Source: Cinnamomum chago (lineage: Eukaryota > Streptophyta > Magnoliopsida > Laurales > Lauraceae). From it: a DNA stretch of 64,000 nt. The notes below the pieces were generated by a model. It was not told the DNA's origin. It worked only from the letters and a program-made list of their open reading frames with translations, and did not search any database. Below, piece by piece: positions 21,425-32,400 of the stretch (the stretch's first letter is position 1; every line of letters begins with the position of its first letter). Made by a program: the position numbers and the translations under genes. Location of the stretch: assembly GCA_038049695.1 (NCBI GenBank), contig CP142456.1, forward strand, positions 68,227,922 to 68,291,921, read 5' to 3'.

Positions 21425-22871
21425 AAGAATCCAATTTCAAGTATTTCTAACAAAATTACACGTGTAATCCAACAACATTAAGAAGACTAGAATAAGGTCA
21501 CAAGTTGTCCACCTATGGGTTGTGGGCCTCGTGGCTTTAGGTCACTTGATTGATTCTTTGGCTAAGGTGGGTTCAAGCAAAACCACTCTGAATCAGTGAT
21601 GACTTCAACAGTGAGCCAACACGATCAGGTCTTGGTGGAAGATGCTATTGGCATCACCAACTTGATCGACTTGACGATGATCATCTACTCGTAGTCCCAG
21701 GCAGCAGTTTGTGCCAATCCTTCAGGAATGTAATGCAGTGTTCACCACTCCAGCAGTGAAGTCAGCGGCAAGTTCCACACATTCCTGATCAAAATAACCT
21801 GATGAATTAGTGGGCTGGGTCTCAGCGTAAATTTTGGCCAGAAACAGTAGATAGGCTGGATCTACATGGCTCAAATCCAAGTCCTATTTTGAATAGACCC
21901 GGGGATATTGATCAAAACTTTCTTCATATGGGTTATGGGTCTGAGTGCACCAATAAAGACTCAAAGTTCAATGACCCAAGTCTGATAAAGGCTACGATAA
22001 TTGTAAGATTTGAAGTAAGGATTGAGTCCGGCCTAATTAATAAGAGTTTCGGGCTCTAGATGTGAGTCCATATATGGTTTTTGGGCCTGTCTGACACCCT
22101 GAATTCTGTGTCATCAGATTTAGGCTTGAGAGGACTGGCTCCAGGTCTGACACCCTTATTTCAGGTCAGCAGACTAAGTATAAAATCTAAACCAAGGTTC
22201 ATAGGGGCAATTTGTCACAATTAGAACCTGATTGGTGGATGTTGAGTTTAGGGGCTTACAAGATGAATGGTCAGAATCATTTCACATGATTCCTTCGTGT
22301 AGATCATGTTGCCTTCCCACATGGGCAACTCCTTCAACCAAAATGGCACACTTTCTTCAGTCTCGTGCCTTTTTGTCTAATCATAGTATTAGGAGGTCTA
22401 ATCACAGTACGATGAGATTTTATTAATTTTTAGTAGCTTGGTAAGGAATTTTTTTACTTTTTCGGTAAAAAGTAAATTAGCTTTTGTTTTGCTTTTGTTT
22501 TTCAGAGGTATGAGAATGTTGCTTTTTAAACTTTTTTTTTTTTAAATAAAGAGGAAATTTTAAAATTTTGTATTTTAGATATGGCTCGTGATCTTTTTTT
22601 GTCGCGTGAAAGGAGGCTTTACCTCACTCCACCTTACTAGTAAAGTGTCAAACAAGCAAAGTTCTCAATAAGTGGAGAAAGTTGAGGAGGGGTAAAATGC
22701 CTAAATTCACTCCTATATTTTCTCTGGTAAACCAAGGATGAAAGGAAAATTGAGCCCCCTCCCCCCTATATAATCATAATAAGCCACAAGGTTGTGATTG
22801 CCCATAAAGAATTTAGTTTTATTGTGGGCCAATCACTGTGAGCTGAGACTTGGCCTGACGGAGTTGCACTC
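21425..22871. other. Gene-free stretch after the LINE
   Basis: Mixed-composition sequence with no credible reading frame. The 21480-22240 part has many GGGTC/CAGGTC words and looks like degraded repeat. T-runs occur near 22450-22560. Nothing further could be supported. Confidence 0.45.
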
Positions 22872-22874
22872 TTA

Positions 22875-23409
22875 GGTAGCGTTTGGTTCGCTGTAATGAA
22901 GGTCGGAATGGAATAGTCATTCCAACAAAATGATCATTACAATGTTTTGGTTCGCAAAAAAGTGGCGGAATGACCATTACTTGGGGAGGTAGAGGAATGG
23001 CCATTTCATTCATTTATAAAATTGGTTATTCTTTTGTTAGGTTAGGAACCCATGGATAAGTAGTGGTCAGTGTGATTGCATTAGGTTAGGAACCGATGGG
23101 AAAGTACCATGGATTTCGTGGAACAGGTTATTATGACCGGCCATGACTGTGGTGCTCAATAGCTGCACCAAGAACACCCATGAGGAGGAGGGTATTTTGG
23201 TCCATCTTATATAAATTTTATTCCATTCCGGGTATCATTCCAACGTACCAAACGTAAGAAAAAAAATAAGAATTTCATTACTGGATTGATTCTTCAGTTT
23301 AACCAAATGTTAGAATGGAAATGACCATTCCTACCTCATTCCATTCCAGACTCATTCCACTCTCCATTTCATTCTTGCCTAAAATCATTCTAGCGAACCA
23401 AACGCTACA
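22875..23409. mobile_element. Tourist-like (PIF/Harbinger) MITE, 535 bp
   Basis: The terminal inverted repeats are GGTAGCGTTTGGTTCGC on the left and, read inward, TGTAGCGTTTGGTTCGC on the right. They are flanked by the 3-bp direct repeat TTA (22872-22874 and 23410-23412), the target preference of PIF/Harbinger elements. The ends are rich in GGAATG/CATTCC words repeated in both orientations. The middle holds a short direct repeat around GGTTAGGAACC. There is no transposase. Confidence 0.75.
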
Positions 23410-23412
23410 TTA

Positions 23413-24682
23413 GTAATGGACCAAGGAAGTGTCCACACCTGCAGAAACATATATAAGGGACATATGGGTGGAGATCTACTGTTAGGGGGTTAATTCGATC
23501 AAAGGTAGGGCTTTCAACAAATAGTTAAATTAGGTGATTAGTTGTTCCATGTAATACCATACAAATAGAAATATAGAACCATAAGATCATTTATCATAAT
23601 ATAGCAAAATATTTGCCCTACTACGTGGCCCAAATGACACATGAACTGACTCATACCTAACCTGTGAGTGGTTCTAGACTTTACTTGTATCATCCCATAC
23701 CCGACCTATGATTGGCTCAAGGGCATGTTTGGCAATTAATAAGTTAAAGTAGAGTGAATCTAGACACGAAATGATAAGGAGTCATATCAAAAGTACATAA
23801 TTTCAAAATCCCATTTGAATTTTTCAAAATAAGTAAAAAAAAAGCAACATCCTTTCTTCAATAAAAGACAAAAAAAACTCCACTATTCTATACAAAAAGT
23901 AAAAAAGATTTCATACTAAATAACTAAAAATAAAACACCATCATTACACCTTATATTTTATTCTCTCTATTTAATGCTTCACCTCATCATACTTCAATTC
24001 ACCATACATCCAAACAGGCCCTAAAGGATTGTAAGTTTGTAACACGCCTTGCGAAAGTTACAAGTCAGATCCATTTGATATTGAGCAGTTTACTTCAATT
24101 AAAAATAGAAAAGTAACCATTAAAATTTGACGTAGCCTCTAGAAGAATGCCACTATTCTCTACCATATGTAAAAGTTAAATTCAAACCCATCTCGAACTC
24201 ACTCGGGTGAAAATTTAAATCTGGTATCCGCCTCCAACCCCTCTAAAATCTTTTGAGGAGAATTGAGAAAAATATTATATTGCATAATTTCTTTATATGA
24301 GTACATGATATAAATACAAGTGAGAAACTGTGTGAAAACCGTGTGACAATTGTAGATCATAAAATTTAGAATCCTGTGTAATTTAAATTACAACATATAA
24401 GGAAGGCATGATGGGATTCCATTTACTGAAATATTGGCCATAATATCATGAGATCTCATTTATTGTCAACTTTGTCAATACCCACAAATGCAATGCCCAA
24501 CCACACCTGATGGGAACAGGAGAGGGGTGGGATGGTTGGGGTTGGGTGCATCTAAACTTGACCCATTGCCATCTCTATCAGTGGGGATAAAAATAAAAAA
24601 AAATCAATAGTGGTGTGTGGTTCACCAAATCCTGGGCCCCACTTGTACTGTACAAAATGCAGGATTGTGACATGGAATCGAA
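23413..24682. other. Gene-free stretch upstream of CURT1B
   Basis: AT-rich sequence with no reading frame of note. The last 150 bases are the probable CURT1B promoter. No transposon ends could be paired here. Confidence 0.45.
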
Positions 24683-24744
24683 GGATAACCAAAGCTAGGG
24701 TCCTCAGAATCACATAGCGAACGAGTGGTCCTCTTCTTATAAAC
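24683..24744 (+). promoter_or_regulatory. Probable CURT1B promoter: GATAA box and TATA-like box
   Basis: A TATA-like TTATAAAC lies at 24737-24744, 88 bp before the CURT1B ATG, a plausible distance for a short leader. A GGATAA word at 24683-24688 matches the I-box core often found in promoters of light-regulated photosynthesis genes. The sequence shows only the motifs; their use is an inference. Confidence 0.4.
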
Positions 24745-24831
24745 TTGGGAGAAGAAGGATCTCATCAACATCTGATGATATCTATAACATACCAACACCT
24801 TCTCATCTGAGAGAGTGAGAAAGAGAGAGCC

Positions 24832-27101
24832 ATGGCCTCAACCTCGACCACTGTTTTTCTATCTTCATCCTCAACTCTCATTGACGGCAAAGCCCCGCGC
24901 CAACAGGCGGCGACCTCGCCACACAATGTCGCCATCCCCTCTTTTTCACCTCCACCTCTGGCTCCTCAGAGCTACCCGCAAGGTCGCGATACGTGGAAGG
25001 CTACAGCTTACTGTAAGTTGTTGATGTCCGTCTTCTTGTTATGGCTATATCCAATTAGATTAATCTTTGTTTCTACAACGGAAGCTAAGTAAAAACCTGC
25101 AACTTTTAACAGCTAACCAAGTTTGGGGGTGTTTCTTTGCCCACGCCCGAGCCCACATTGTCGCAGATGGGCGGCAGTCAATGAGTTTGGGTATGTTCGA
25201 GTTTTGAGTTTGTGGCTCAACCTTAAGAAACTTGTATTATTAAGGAAGGAGTTTTGAATTTGTGTACTTTTGATATGCGCCTCTAGTTTTTTTTGTCCCA
25301 CAAATGGAGGCTTTACTTTACATTCACTTTAATAGTAAATTCTCAAACAGGCCCTTGAGGCAACTATATTGGTCCATTGAGTGACTAATGAGTGCAAAAC
25401 ACACAGGTCTAGATTCAGGAGTGTCTATATGTGGGTTCAGTGGGAGTTCTTAAACATTCCTTTTTCTTAAGAACATTCTCTATCTAAAAAAGAACTCTTA
25501 CAATATCATCAGGGCTTTGGGCCCAAAGTTCATATCGGATTCAGGCTTAACAATACAGATATTTCGCAGGTTGGGCTCAGGACTTCCCCCATGCAATTTG
25601 GGCCTGGCCAAGTTGTAACCTAGCCTAAGCCCATCCTACCTAAGTCGCACCCAGGGTTATAGGGTTATAAGTGGGTATTTGATTCTCTGATTACCCGAAA
25701 GTTCCAACCCGTAAAAAATTGGGTCCGAAACCTATTTTAGGTTTAGATTCATAAACGGGTTCGGGTCTGGGTCCGAGTCCGAAACCTAATTTAGGTTCCG
25801 ATTGATAAACGGGTCCGGTTCCGGGTCCATATAGGTTTCGACCCGTGGAACCGGGACCCAGCATATGAGCCTTTGATATTGCAAATTGTATTTTAAAATC
25901 AACTTCTTTTTTATATTTTTATATATAATATTAGAGGTAGTAGACTTGATGCACTGCTATAAGCTTAATGATATACTTATTTTAAGAAAAATGAAGAATA
26001 AAGAGAAATTCGAATCGATTTTGGAGCTAGATTCTAGTCCTCTATGTGGACTCGATTCTGAAACCGGATCCGGGTTTTCCTATCGAAACCGGGTCTGGAA
26101 CCAATAAAACAGGTTTCGAGTCAAAATCGGATCCGGAACTGGAATTGTTATTTAGAAATGAGTCCGGATCCACTATGGTTCCGATCCAGAACCATTCTGT
26201 TTACAATCCTAGCTGCGCATCCCTATCAAAAATGGGTATGGATCACTAAACCTCGTGACGATTTGATGGCGCTATTAACCTATAAAAGATCAGGGCTGCC
26301 CACTAATCAAGCAGCTCTACTCAGCTCCGTTGGGCTTAGTTTGAGCTCAAGTAATGAGCTAATCGAGCCAAGCTCAAGAGTTGAGCTCGAGTCAAGGCCA
26401 GTTCAGCTGGACCCAGCTGAATTAAGGGGCTTGCTCACTCATAGTCTAAGCTTGAGCTTAGACTGATTAAGGTTTTTTTGTTTTTTTTGGTAAAATCAGC
26501 TTGATTAAGTAGACATTTTTATATGAGCTCAAGTCCAAATTTAAGCCCAACCTGGGCTTTCTAATGCACATATTGTATGTCTGAGGAAGACTAGCTATTC
26601 CTGGGCAAAACCTTAAGCTCAGCTTAAAGCTCAACTTTTGAGTTTCGAGCTGAGTGTTAGAGATATTAGGAATACGTTCGCTGAATCACTGAGGAATTTT
26701 TTATATGGTTACAATTACAATTAGCGCTGAATCACTTGCTGTCTTAGAATCTCATTCAGTTTACTTCCTCAAATTAAATCTTTTTCTCATTCTCAAAAAC
26801 AAATTGATACATGTAGCAAAAATTAAGTGCTAAAACTAATTTTTGAAAATTGTGTGCTAAATATAATGTTTGTATGAAAAAAAAATTTCAGGCCGTAAGA
26901 TTGCCCGAAATGTGATGGCCATGGCTGCAGGAGAATCATCAATCATGGCCACTGCCACTGGAGAACCAACAGTAGAAATTTCTGCACCAGAGCTTCCTGA
27001 AATTGTAAAAACTATACAAGAAGCTGTAAGATTTTATTTTGGTCCTTGTTCTCTGCTGCTTCATTTTTTAATCTTAGTGCTTGGAGCATGAGCGTGCTCA
27101 A

Positions 27102-27138
<37 letters not shown>

Positions 27139-27472
27139 TGGTATAGTGGGATAAAGTGGACGATAAGTATGCAGTGACTTCTCTTGCACTGGCCGGAGCT
27201 GTGGCGCTCTGGGGCACCGCCGGAGTGATTTCGGTAAGGATGAACAGCTCTTCTTGTTGAAAATATATAGAAAATGTGTAAGTGTACATTCTTGATTTTT
27301 CATTTAATTGCTATGCAATTTACAAACAAGCTTCCAGTTGATGGTTATCTCTAATCATCGTTTGTTCATAAATTGTTGTGGTTTATGAAAGATAGTTTGT
27401 TAATGCAGGCTATTGACAGACTACCATTAGTACCTGGTGCTCTTGAAGTTGTTGGAATCGGCTATACAGGGG

Positions 27473-27512
<40 letters not shown>

Positions 27513-28881
27513 TTACTTACCTAGGATCGAGCTTAGTTTTGGTCTACAAAGATAAGCTCAACTCAATTAGGAAGTTTTTGTTGGTAAATTATTTCATTAC
27601 AAAGTCCGGATCTGGTGAGGCTTACCCCATGGTGATCAAGGGTGGACTAATCAATGTCTGCCACGTCACTACAGGCAGCCCCTGCATTGCCACCCGTGGT
27701 AACATTACGGACCATAATTGGTCACCCATTGTCATCATGGGTCAAATCCCTAAGAGGATCCTGATTCTTCATTACAACTCCTTGGCTCTCGAATTATCCA
27801 TTAATGCATTTGTATATGTTTCTTTGCAGTGGTTTGCATATAAGAACCTGGTATTTAAGCCAGACAGGTAAACATCCAAGAGCTTCTTAATCGTATGATC
27901 ATTGATGACTGACAGTTTTACTGAAAAAATTTGCAACTCCCTCCTAGTAAGCTTAAGAAAGGGCCTGGATAACCATATGACAACCCGAAAACAAAATATG
28001 GGGGTCCATGATTTTGACCCATTTTAATTTGGATCGGGTTAGGTTCCACTTACTGGACCGAACAAAGATTGTGTCCAGATGGATGGATTTCACACCAAAG
28101 GACCTGAAAACTCAATGCCTACCCAAAAAAAAAAAAAAAAAAAAAACTATGCTTGAGTTTGGGGTGACTTCTAAAAGGTATCTCCTTTGCATGAGAGACA
28201 ACTTTTCTATCACCACATGGGATCCTCCATGATTAATCCAACCACTTCATACTCACTAGCTCTCCAAGAATTGACATTTACCCAAATTTGACACTCACAT
28301 AAATTATGCTCATAATTTGATTGAAATTTCATAGGAAGTGTTACTTGAGAAACTGTTGAAGTTCCCTAAATGGTAAGTTTTGATGATTTGATTGCTATGA
28401 TTTTTTTTACCTTCCTATCCTTAATAAGACCTTTTCGTCACACTATCCACCCATAATTGCATACATCTAAGTGGGTTCTACAAGCAGCTTAACTAGAGTT
28501 TTACCTCTCAAGCAACCGATGAAAAGACCTCTCAATAGAATGCAACCCATACCAAATATATTATAGAAGTAAAAACATCGGGTCTAAACTAGGATTCGGG
28601 TACTCCAGGCCTGTTACTCAGGTCCAGGTCCAAGTTTGAGTTAGGTTTTTCAGTTAACCCTACTCGAATGTATTGCCAATATTTGTTGTTTTTGTTTATT
28701 TGTCTTCATCATCATCATTGAGATTTTATCCAACTTATGCATGAATGGCTTTATGAGTTATATTTTTCTAACTAAAGTCATTTCTTTGTCTTTTCACCTA
28801 ATTTGTGTCAATGAGCATTTCAGGGAAGCGCTGATTAAAAAAATCAAAGACACATACAATGATATTATTGGGAGCAGCTAA
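24832..28881 (+). CDS. CURT1B: CURVATURE THYLAKOID 1B, complete six-exon gene
   Basis: Encodes a 186-residue precursor of the CURT1 family, which bends thylakoid membranes at grana margins; the Arabidopsis B form was first described as a PSI-associated phosphoprotein (TMP14/PSAP). Exons are 24832-25012, 26892-27025, 27147-27233, 27409-27471, 27830-27867 and 28824-28881, all with GT-AG introns and consistent phase. Residues 1 to about 65 form a Ser/Pro-rich chloroplast transit peptide ending in KATAYCRKIARNV, a stretch typical of the B type. The acidic linker ends in ELPEIVKTIQEAWDKVDDKY. Two membrane helices follow (about 113-134, SLALAGAVALWGTAGVIS; and about 140-163, LVPGALEVVGIGYTGWFAY). 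A C-terminal amphipathic tail ends in YNDIIGSS. No stop or frame problem is seen, so the gene should be functional. Intron 1 is 1.9 kb and holds a hAT MITE. The ATG is the first in the predicted leader. Confidence 0.95.
25660..26211. mobile_element. hAT MITE in CURT1B intron 1
   Basis: The ends are TAGGGTTATAAGTGGG on the left and, read inward, TAGGATTGTAAACAG on the right. The inside is full of GGGTCCG/GGTTCCG words and shares GATTACCCGAAAGTTC with the element at 58028-58508, so both belong to one family. No matching 8-bp TSD was found here, so the exact ends are less sure than for its relative. It lies wholly within intron 1 and does not touch a splice site. Confidence 0.6.
27107..27138. 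repeat. (ATT)n microsatellite in CURT1B intron 2
   Basis: A run of about ten TAT/ATT units ending 8 bp before the exon 3 acceptor. It replaces the usual pyrimidine tract with a T-rich one. Length variation here could be a useful marker. Confidence 0.9.
27475..27508. repeat. (CT)n microsatellite in CURT1B intron 4
   Basis: A run of about 17 CT units beginning three bases after the exon 4 donor GT. Being so close to the donor, it could affect splicing if it changed length; that is inference. Confidence 0.9.
28125..28146. repeat. Poly(A) run in CURT1B intron 5
   Basis: A run of 22 A residues. It could be the tail of a short retroposon whose body would lie just upstream (about 27970-28124), but no flanking TSD was found. 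Confidence 0.7.
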
Positions 28882-30132
28882 TTATATAAGCACCAGAATG
28901 ATCATTGTTATCATCTATGGGAGTTAGCTGTTGGAGAGTTGAAATATTGTATAGGAGAGTTTTACCATAAACTAGTTATTAGGTTACACCCAAAAATGAT
29001 GAATTTGTATTGCTCTCCAAACCCAACAACATTCCATCATGGGTCCAAAAGTCTAATGAAGAATTAGAAATTGTATGATTTTAGCATATTTACTTGTCAG
29101 CACATATTAAAATCTGAATTGTACCTTTTTCAACTTAAAATTGAGTTCACACTTAAATATATAGTCCTAACAAGTGTGTTGCATCTCGAGACTCTACAAG
29201 TATACATGTTATGCATAGAGCAGAACCTGGTTGGACCATTGCCATCTCTAGTCCTATGCACGTCACTTGTGATGATGCTCTCTCTGAAAGGAACCCTAGC
29301 AAGCCATGATGTGATGTGGGCCCCTCTTGGATAGATCAGACAATTTTATGGGCTGAGTGACAGAGTCTGGATCCTCTGAGGTTTAGACTAGGAGGGAATT
29401 TGGAGTGGGGCTCACTTATGAAAAGAATAAACTAAACTTAATAAAAAATAAATGGCCCATCAGCACTTTATAAAATTTCACTCCAATGTGACTTGGGCCA
29501 TTGTCAAATTAATTTTTAATGAAACTTATGAATAAAATATTATAAAATATTCAAGTGTTTTATTTTATTTTTTATTTTTTTCTGAACACCGAAGAAAACC
29601 TGGACAACAAAAACAGCTCCTACCCTCAAAATTCCACTAGATCCTTGTTCCAATAAAATTTTTGTTCCATCTTAGATTCATAAGCAAACTAAAGGTAAAT
29701 TCTCCATTTATGGTCCTAAATGCAAAATCAGAGAAAAATAAAATAGTCTCCTCATCAAGGTCCATTCTAGGAATCCATTCCTGGAGAGAAGTCATAAGGT
29801 GTACTTGGAACTATCAAGCACTCTTTTACCGATGAGATCATTGGTGGGATTTAGAGGGGTTCCTTTGAAGAGGTAGTCATGCTGGCTTTCCATAAAACCC
29901 ACCATGTGTGGATAAAATCTATTATTTTTTATTAATCATTATTTAGAGAATGAGTCAGTTGATCATGCTCACAAACTCTTTCCCACCTTTCTTTGATGCT
30001 TGAGTGGCTAAAGTTATAGTTTAAAAGCCCAAGATGCGACCCCAAATCAACAAGCCCTTAGCATGGTAAACCTATTCCTCTACATTAGCACAAATAGGGC
30101 AAGCATCAGCTTAACTGATTTCTTTTTTCTTT
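28882..30132. other. CURT1B 3' side and gene-free stretch
   Basis: The first 100-200 bases should be the CURT1B 3' UTR; no canonical AATAAA was placed with confidence. The remainder is AT-rich without recognisable coding or transposon ends. Confidence 0.45.
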
Positions 30133-30277
30133 CTTTTTTTTTTTTTGGTAAATAAGCTTATATCAAAATAAACACAAAAGAACAACACTCAAAGAGAAGA
30201 CGCAACAAGAGCAAAACAAAGTGAGGAGGACCAAAACAGAAAAATACCAAAATCAACCCTTTTGACCAACCCAATAA
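30133..30277 (-). mobile_element. LINE 3' tail fragment, minus strand
   Basis: A T-run (30133-30146) followed by GGTAAATAAGCTTATATC. Read on the minus strand this is a LINE-style 3' end, T/G-rich and finishing in GATATAAGCTTATTTACC plus an A-tail. Only about 130 bp remain, abutting a second LINE tail at 30278. This suggests one LINE end inserted next to another. Confidence 0.5.
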
Positions 30278-30710
30278 TTTTTTTTCTTTAAGGTAAATTG
30301 TATCAAAAGCAAAAGGAAACATGGGCTAAGAAAATCAGCCCCCCCAAAGACAAAACATCTGAAGACTCAACAAGGAGAAGCCCAATATAGGAGATACAAC
30401 CAAAAGAAAAGAAAATAAATAACAAAAAAGAAAGCTTTCAGCTAAAGAGAGCTAAATACATAAAGACGTAAAGATAGACCAAAAAGCGACCTAGTTTCAG
30501 CTTCTACTAGTACTAACCTAGAGGGAGAGGAAACCCATAACCTTGAACAGAAACATTATGAAAGTCTCCAACTGTGGCAGAGGACAACCTCTTAAATTCC
30601 TTGTAGTAGGACCCGAAGCACCTGCTGCTCCCGTAAATTTGCCTCTCCTAGCTTTCCTGGAGGAAGCGTTGGAGACTAGGACAACAAAGATTGGTTTTGG
30701 GGAGGGTCCT

Positions 30711-31413
30711 TAAAGACTCTCAAGAATCAATTTATTTCTATAATTTCACCATAAGTTTCATCCGATGAAAGATTTACATTTATAATGCAAATATAAACTA
30801 ACCTTATCTTAAGGATAATGATAACCTAATATCCCAATAATCCTAGTAATCATAACAAACAAGGATACGGTTGGATCTGTGGTTGTTTACATTAAAAACA
30901 AAAAGCCCTTTTGATCTAAAGAAAAAATAAATATCTTACAAAAACCGATCATCATGTTATCTTGTGATCGTCATCTGTACGTAAATCCATCATTGTCGTA
31001 ACCTGCTTCTTTTTTAGTCTATCGGTGCCAATGACCCACTAGATCAAATCATTCACGATTTGTTCTATAAGCTTTGATCGTGCAATTTTGATGAAGATGA
31101 TGAGATCGTAGGGCTTAAATGGATGGGTAAGAGAGGATGCTATTTTTTTATTGAAATAAAAGAAATTGACTGTGAAAATTGGGGAAGTAGGTTATATTCG
31201 GCTTGATCGCAAGATCATCACCAGGCCCAAGCTCTGATGCAATTAAAACTTTCAAGAATCACTTTATTTCTATAATTTCATCGTAAGTTTTATTAGATGA
31301 AAGATCTACATGTACAATACAAATATGAACTGGCATTATTTTAAGGACAGGGATAACCTAATATCCTAACAATCCTCGTGATCATAACAAACAAGGATAC
31401 TGTTTATTCAACA
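30711..31413 (-). mobile_element. TRIM-like miniature LTR element, 703 bp, inside the LINE remnant
   Basis: Two direct repeats of about 155 bp (from 30711 and from about 31244) share CAAGAATCA, TTATTTCTATAATTTCA and CATAACAAACAAGGATAC. The block is flanked by gtcct at 30706-30710 and 31414-31418. On the minus strand a primer-binding-like GCATCAGAGCTTGGG follows the 5' repeat, close to the initiator-Met-tRNA type used by plant LTR elements. The internal part is under 400 bp and non-coding, as in terminal-repeat retrotransposons in miniature. A fossil; the repeats are clearly diverged, so it is not recent. Confidence 0.65.
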
Positions 31414-31857
31414 GTCCTCACGCTGTTTGTGTTGAGGAGGAGAGCCTAAGAGATTTGGGCTTATAGAGATTGATGGGATAGAGAGGGGGTTCACCAAACA
31501 AGATTTAGGGTCCTTATGAGTGTAGTAATCTAAGGATCGATGGAGAAAGGATTGCTTATGATCAAGGTGGAAGCATGGACAGATACCTCATCAGAAGTAA
31601 AATTTTGGGTAAGAGGGTTGCGGGATGGGGCCAAAGAGCCCTTCAGTGTCTTTACGGCTGAGGAAGAGGCATTAGCCGAGGAATTAACGACAGCTGAGGA
31701 AATAGCTACTGCAACGTCATTCAAAGCAGTGTCTGAGGCAGAGAGGGCTGTTACAGACATAGTAGAGATCGTCGTGTCTGCCGGCTCACAAGCAACAAGA
31801 GAGGTAGGAGAGGAATGACCTTGGGGGCCCACACAAGTTTGGCCAGCAACTGCATCA

Positions 31858-32262
31858 TCAACAATTTCCATCTGGGCATGCAACAGATTGAGGAACATGC
31901 CTAGGAGCTTGAGCTAGGGGCGCCAATGGAAAAATCAGCATCTGGATCGGAACTTGAGAGGCAGTAGCAGCACTGGCTGGGATTCCTATAGGGATAGGGG
32001 TAGTGGAAGCATGAGATGAACCGGAATCAAAAGGGCCCTTACCCAGAATGCCTTCACCATTTTGGACCTTGGTGGGAATCCTGCAAGTACCATCCTGATG
32101 CCCATGAGAGAAACAAGTGGAGCAAGGAGCATTTTCATAGGTAATGGACACAAAGATCTCAGATTTCCCTTCAAGTTCTACCAAGATCTGTTGTGGTTTT
32201 GGTTTAGAGAGGCAGGGCGGACCCACGTTGTAAGTACATAGGGCGACCACCCCCAGGTCCAA
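31858..32262 (-). pseudogene. LINE ORF1 fragment: end of DUF4283 and zinc knuckle
   Basis: A 134-residue frame with SKPKPQQILVELEGKSEIFVSI.YENAPC, matching the equivalent place in the LINE ORF1 at 15453 (SKPKPSSILVDLQGE...YETNPC). It continues into the CX2CX4HX4C knuckle (C ST C FSHG H QDGT C). A Pro/Ala-rich tail follows and shifts into another frame (31530-31898). The similarity shows that the two LINEs are related but not the same family. Confidence 0.7.
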
Positions 32263-32400
32263 TCTGCCTCATCAGATATATTCAATGGAATATGAAAGGG
32301 ACTGATTTTAATTTGAAATAAACTCCATTTGATTTTGATCATCTTACGTAATTTTGACCGAGGGACCATCATTAATCCCAATATACAATTCTCCTTTAAT

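Larger units (their letters stand above)
30278..32400 (-). mobile_element. LINE remnant with ORF1 and 3' end but no ORF2, interrupted by a miniature LTR element
   Basis: On the minus strand the block starts with ORF1-like coding (about 32380 to 31530), continues beyond the inserted LTR element (30711-31413) and ends in a 3' UTR with an A-tail (T-run at 30278-30285). ORF1 shows the zinc knuckle CSTCFSHGHQDGTC. It is followed within about 1 kb by the 3' end. No endonuclease or reverse transcriptase sequence lies between. So the copy either lost ORF2 or belongs to a non-autonomous ORF1-only type. Confidence 0.65.

Noticed and set aside
26870-27091. A separate small gene starting in the middle of CURT1B
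   Set aside because: It is CURT1B exon 2 with intron sequence on both sides.
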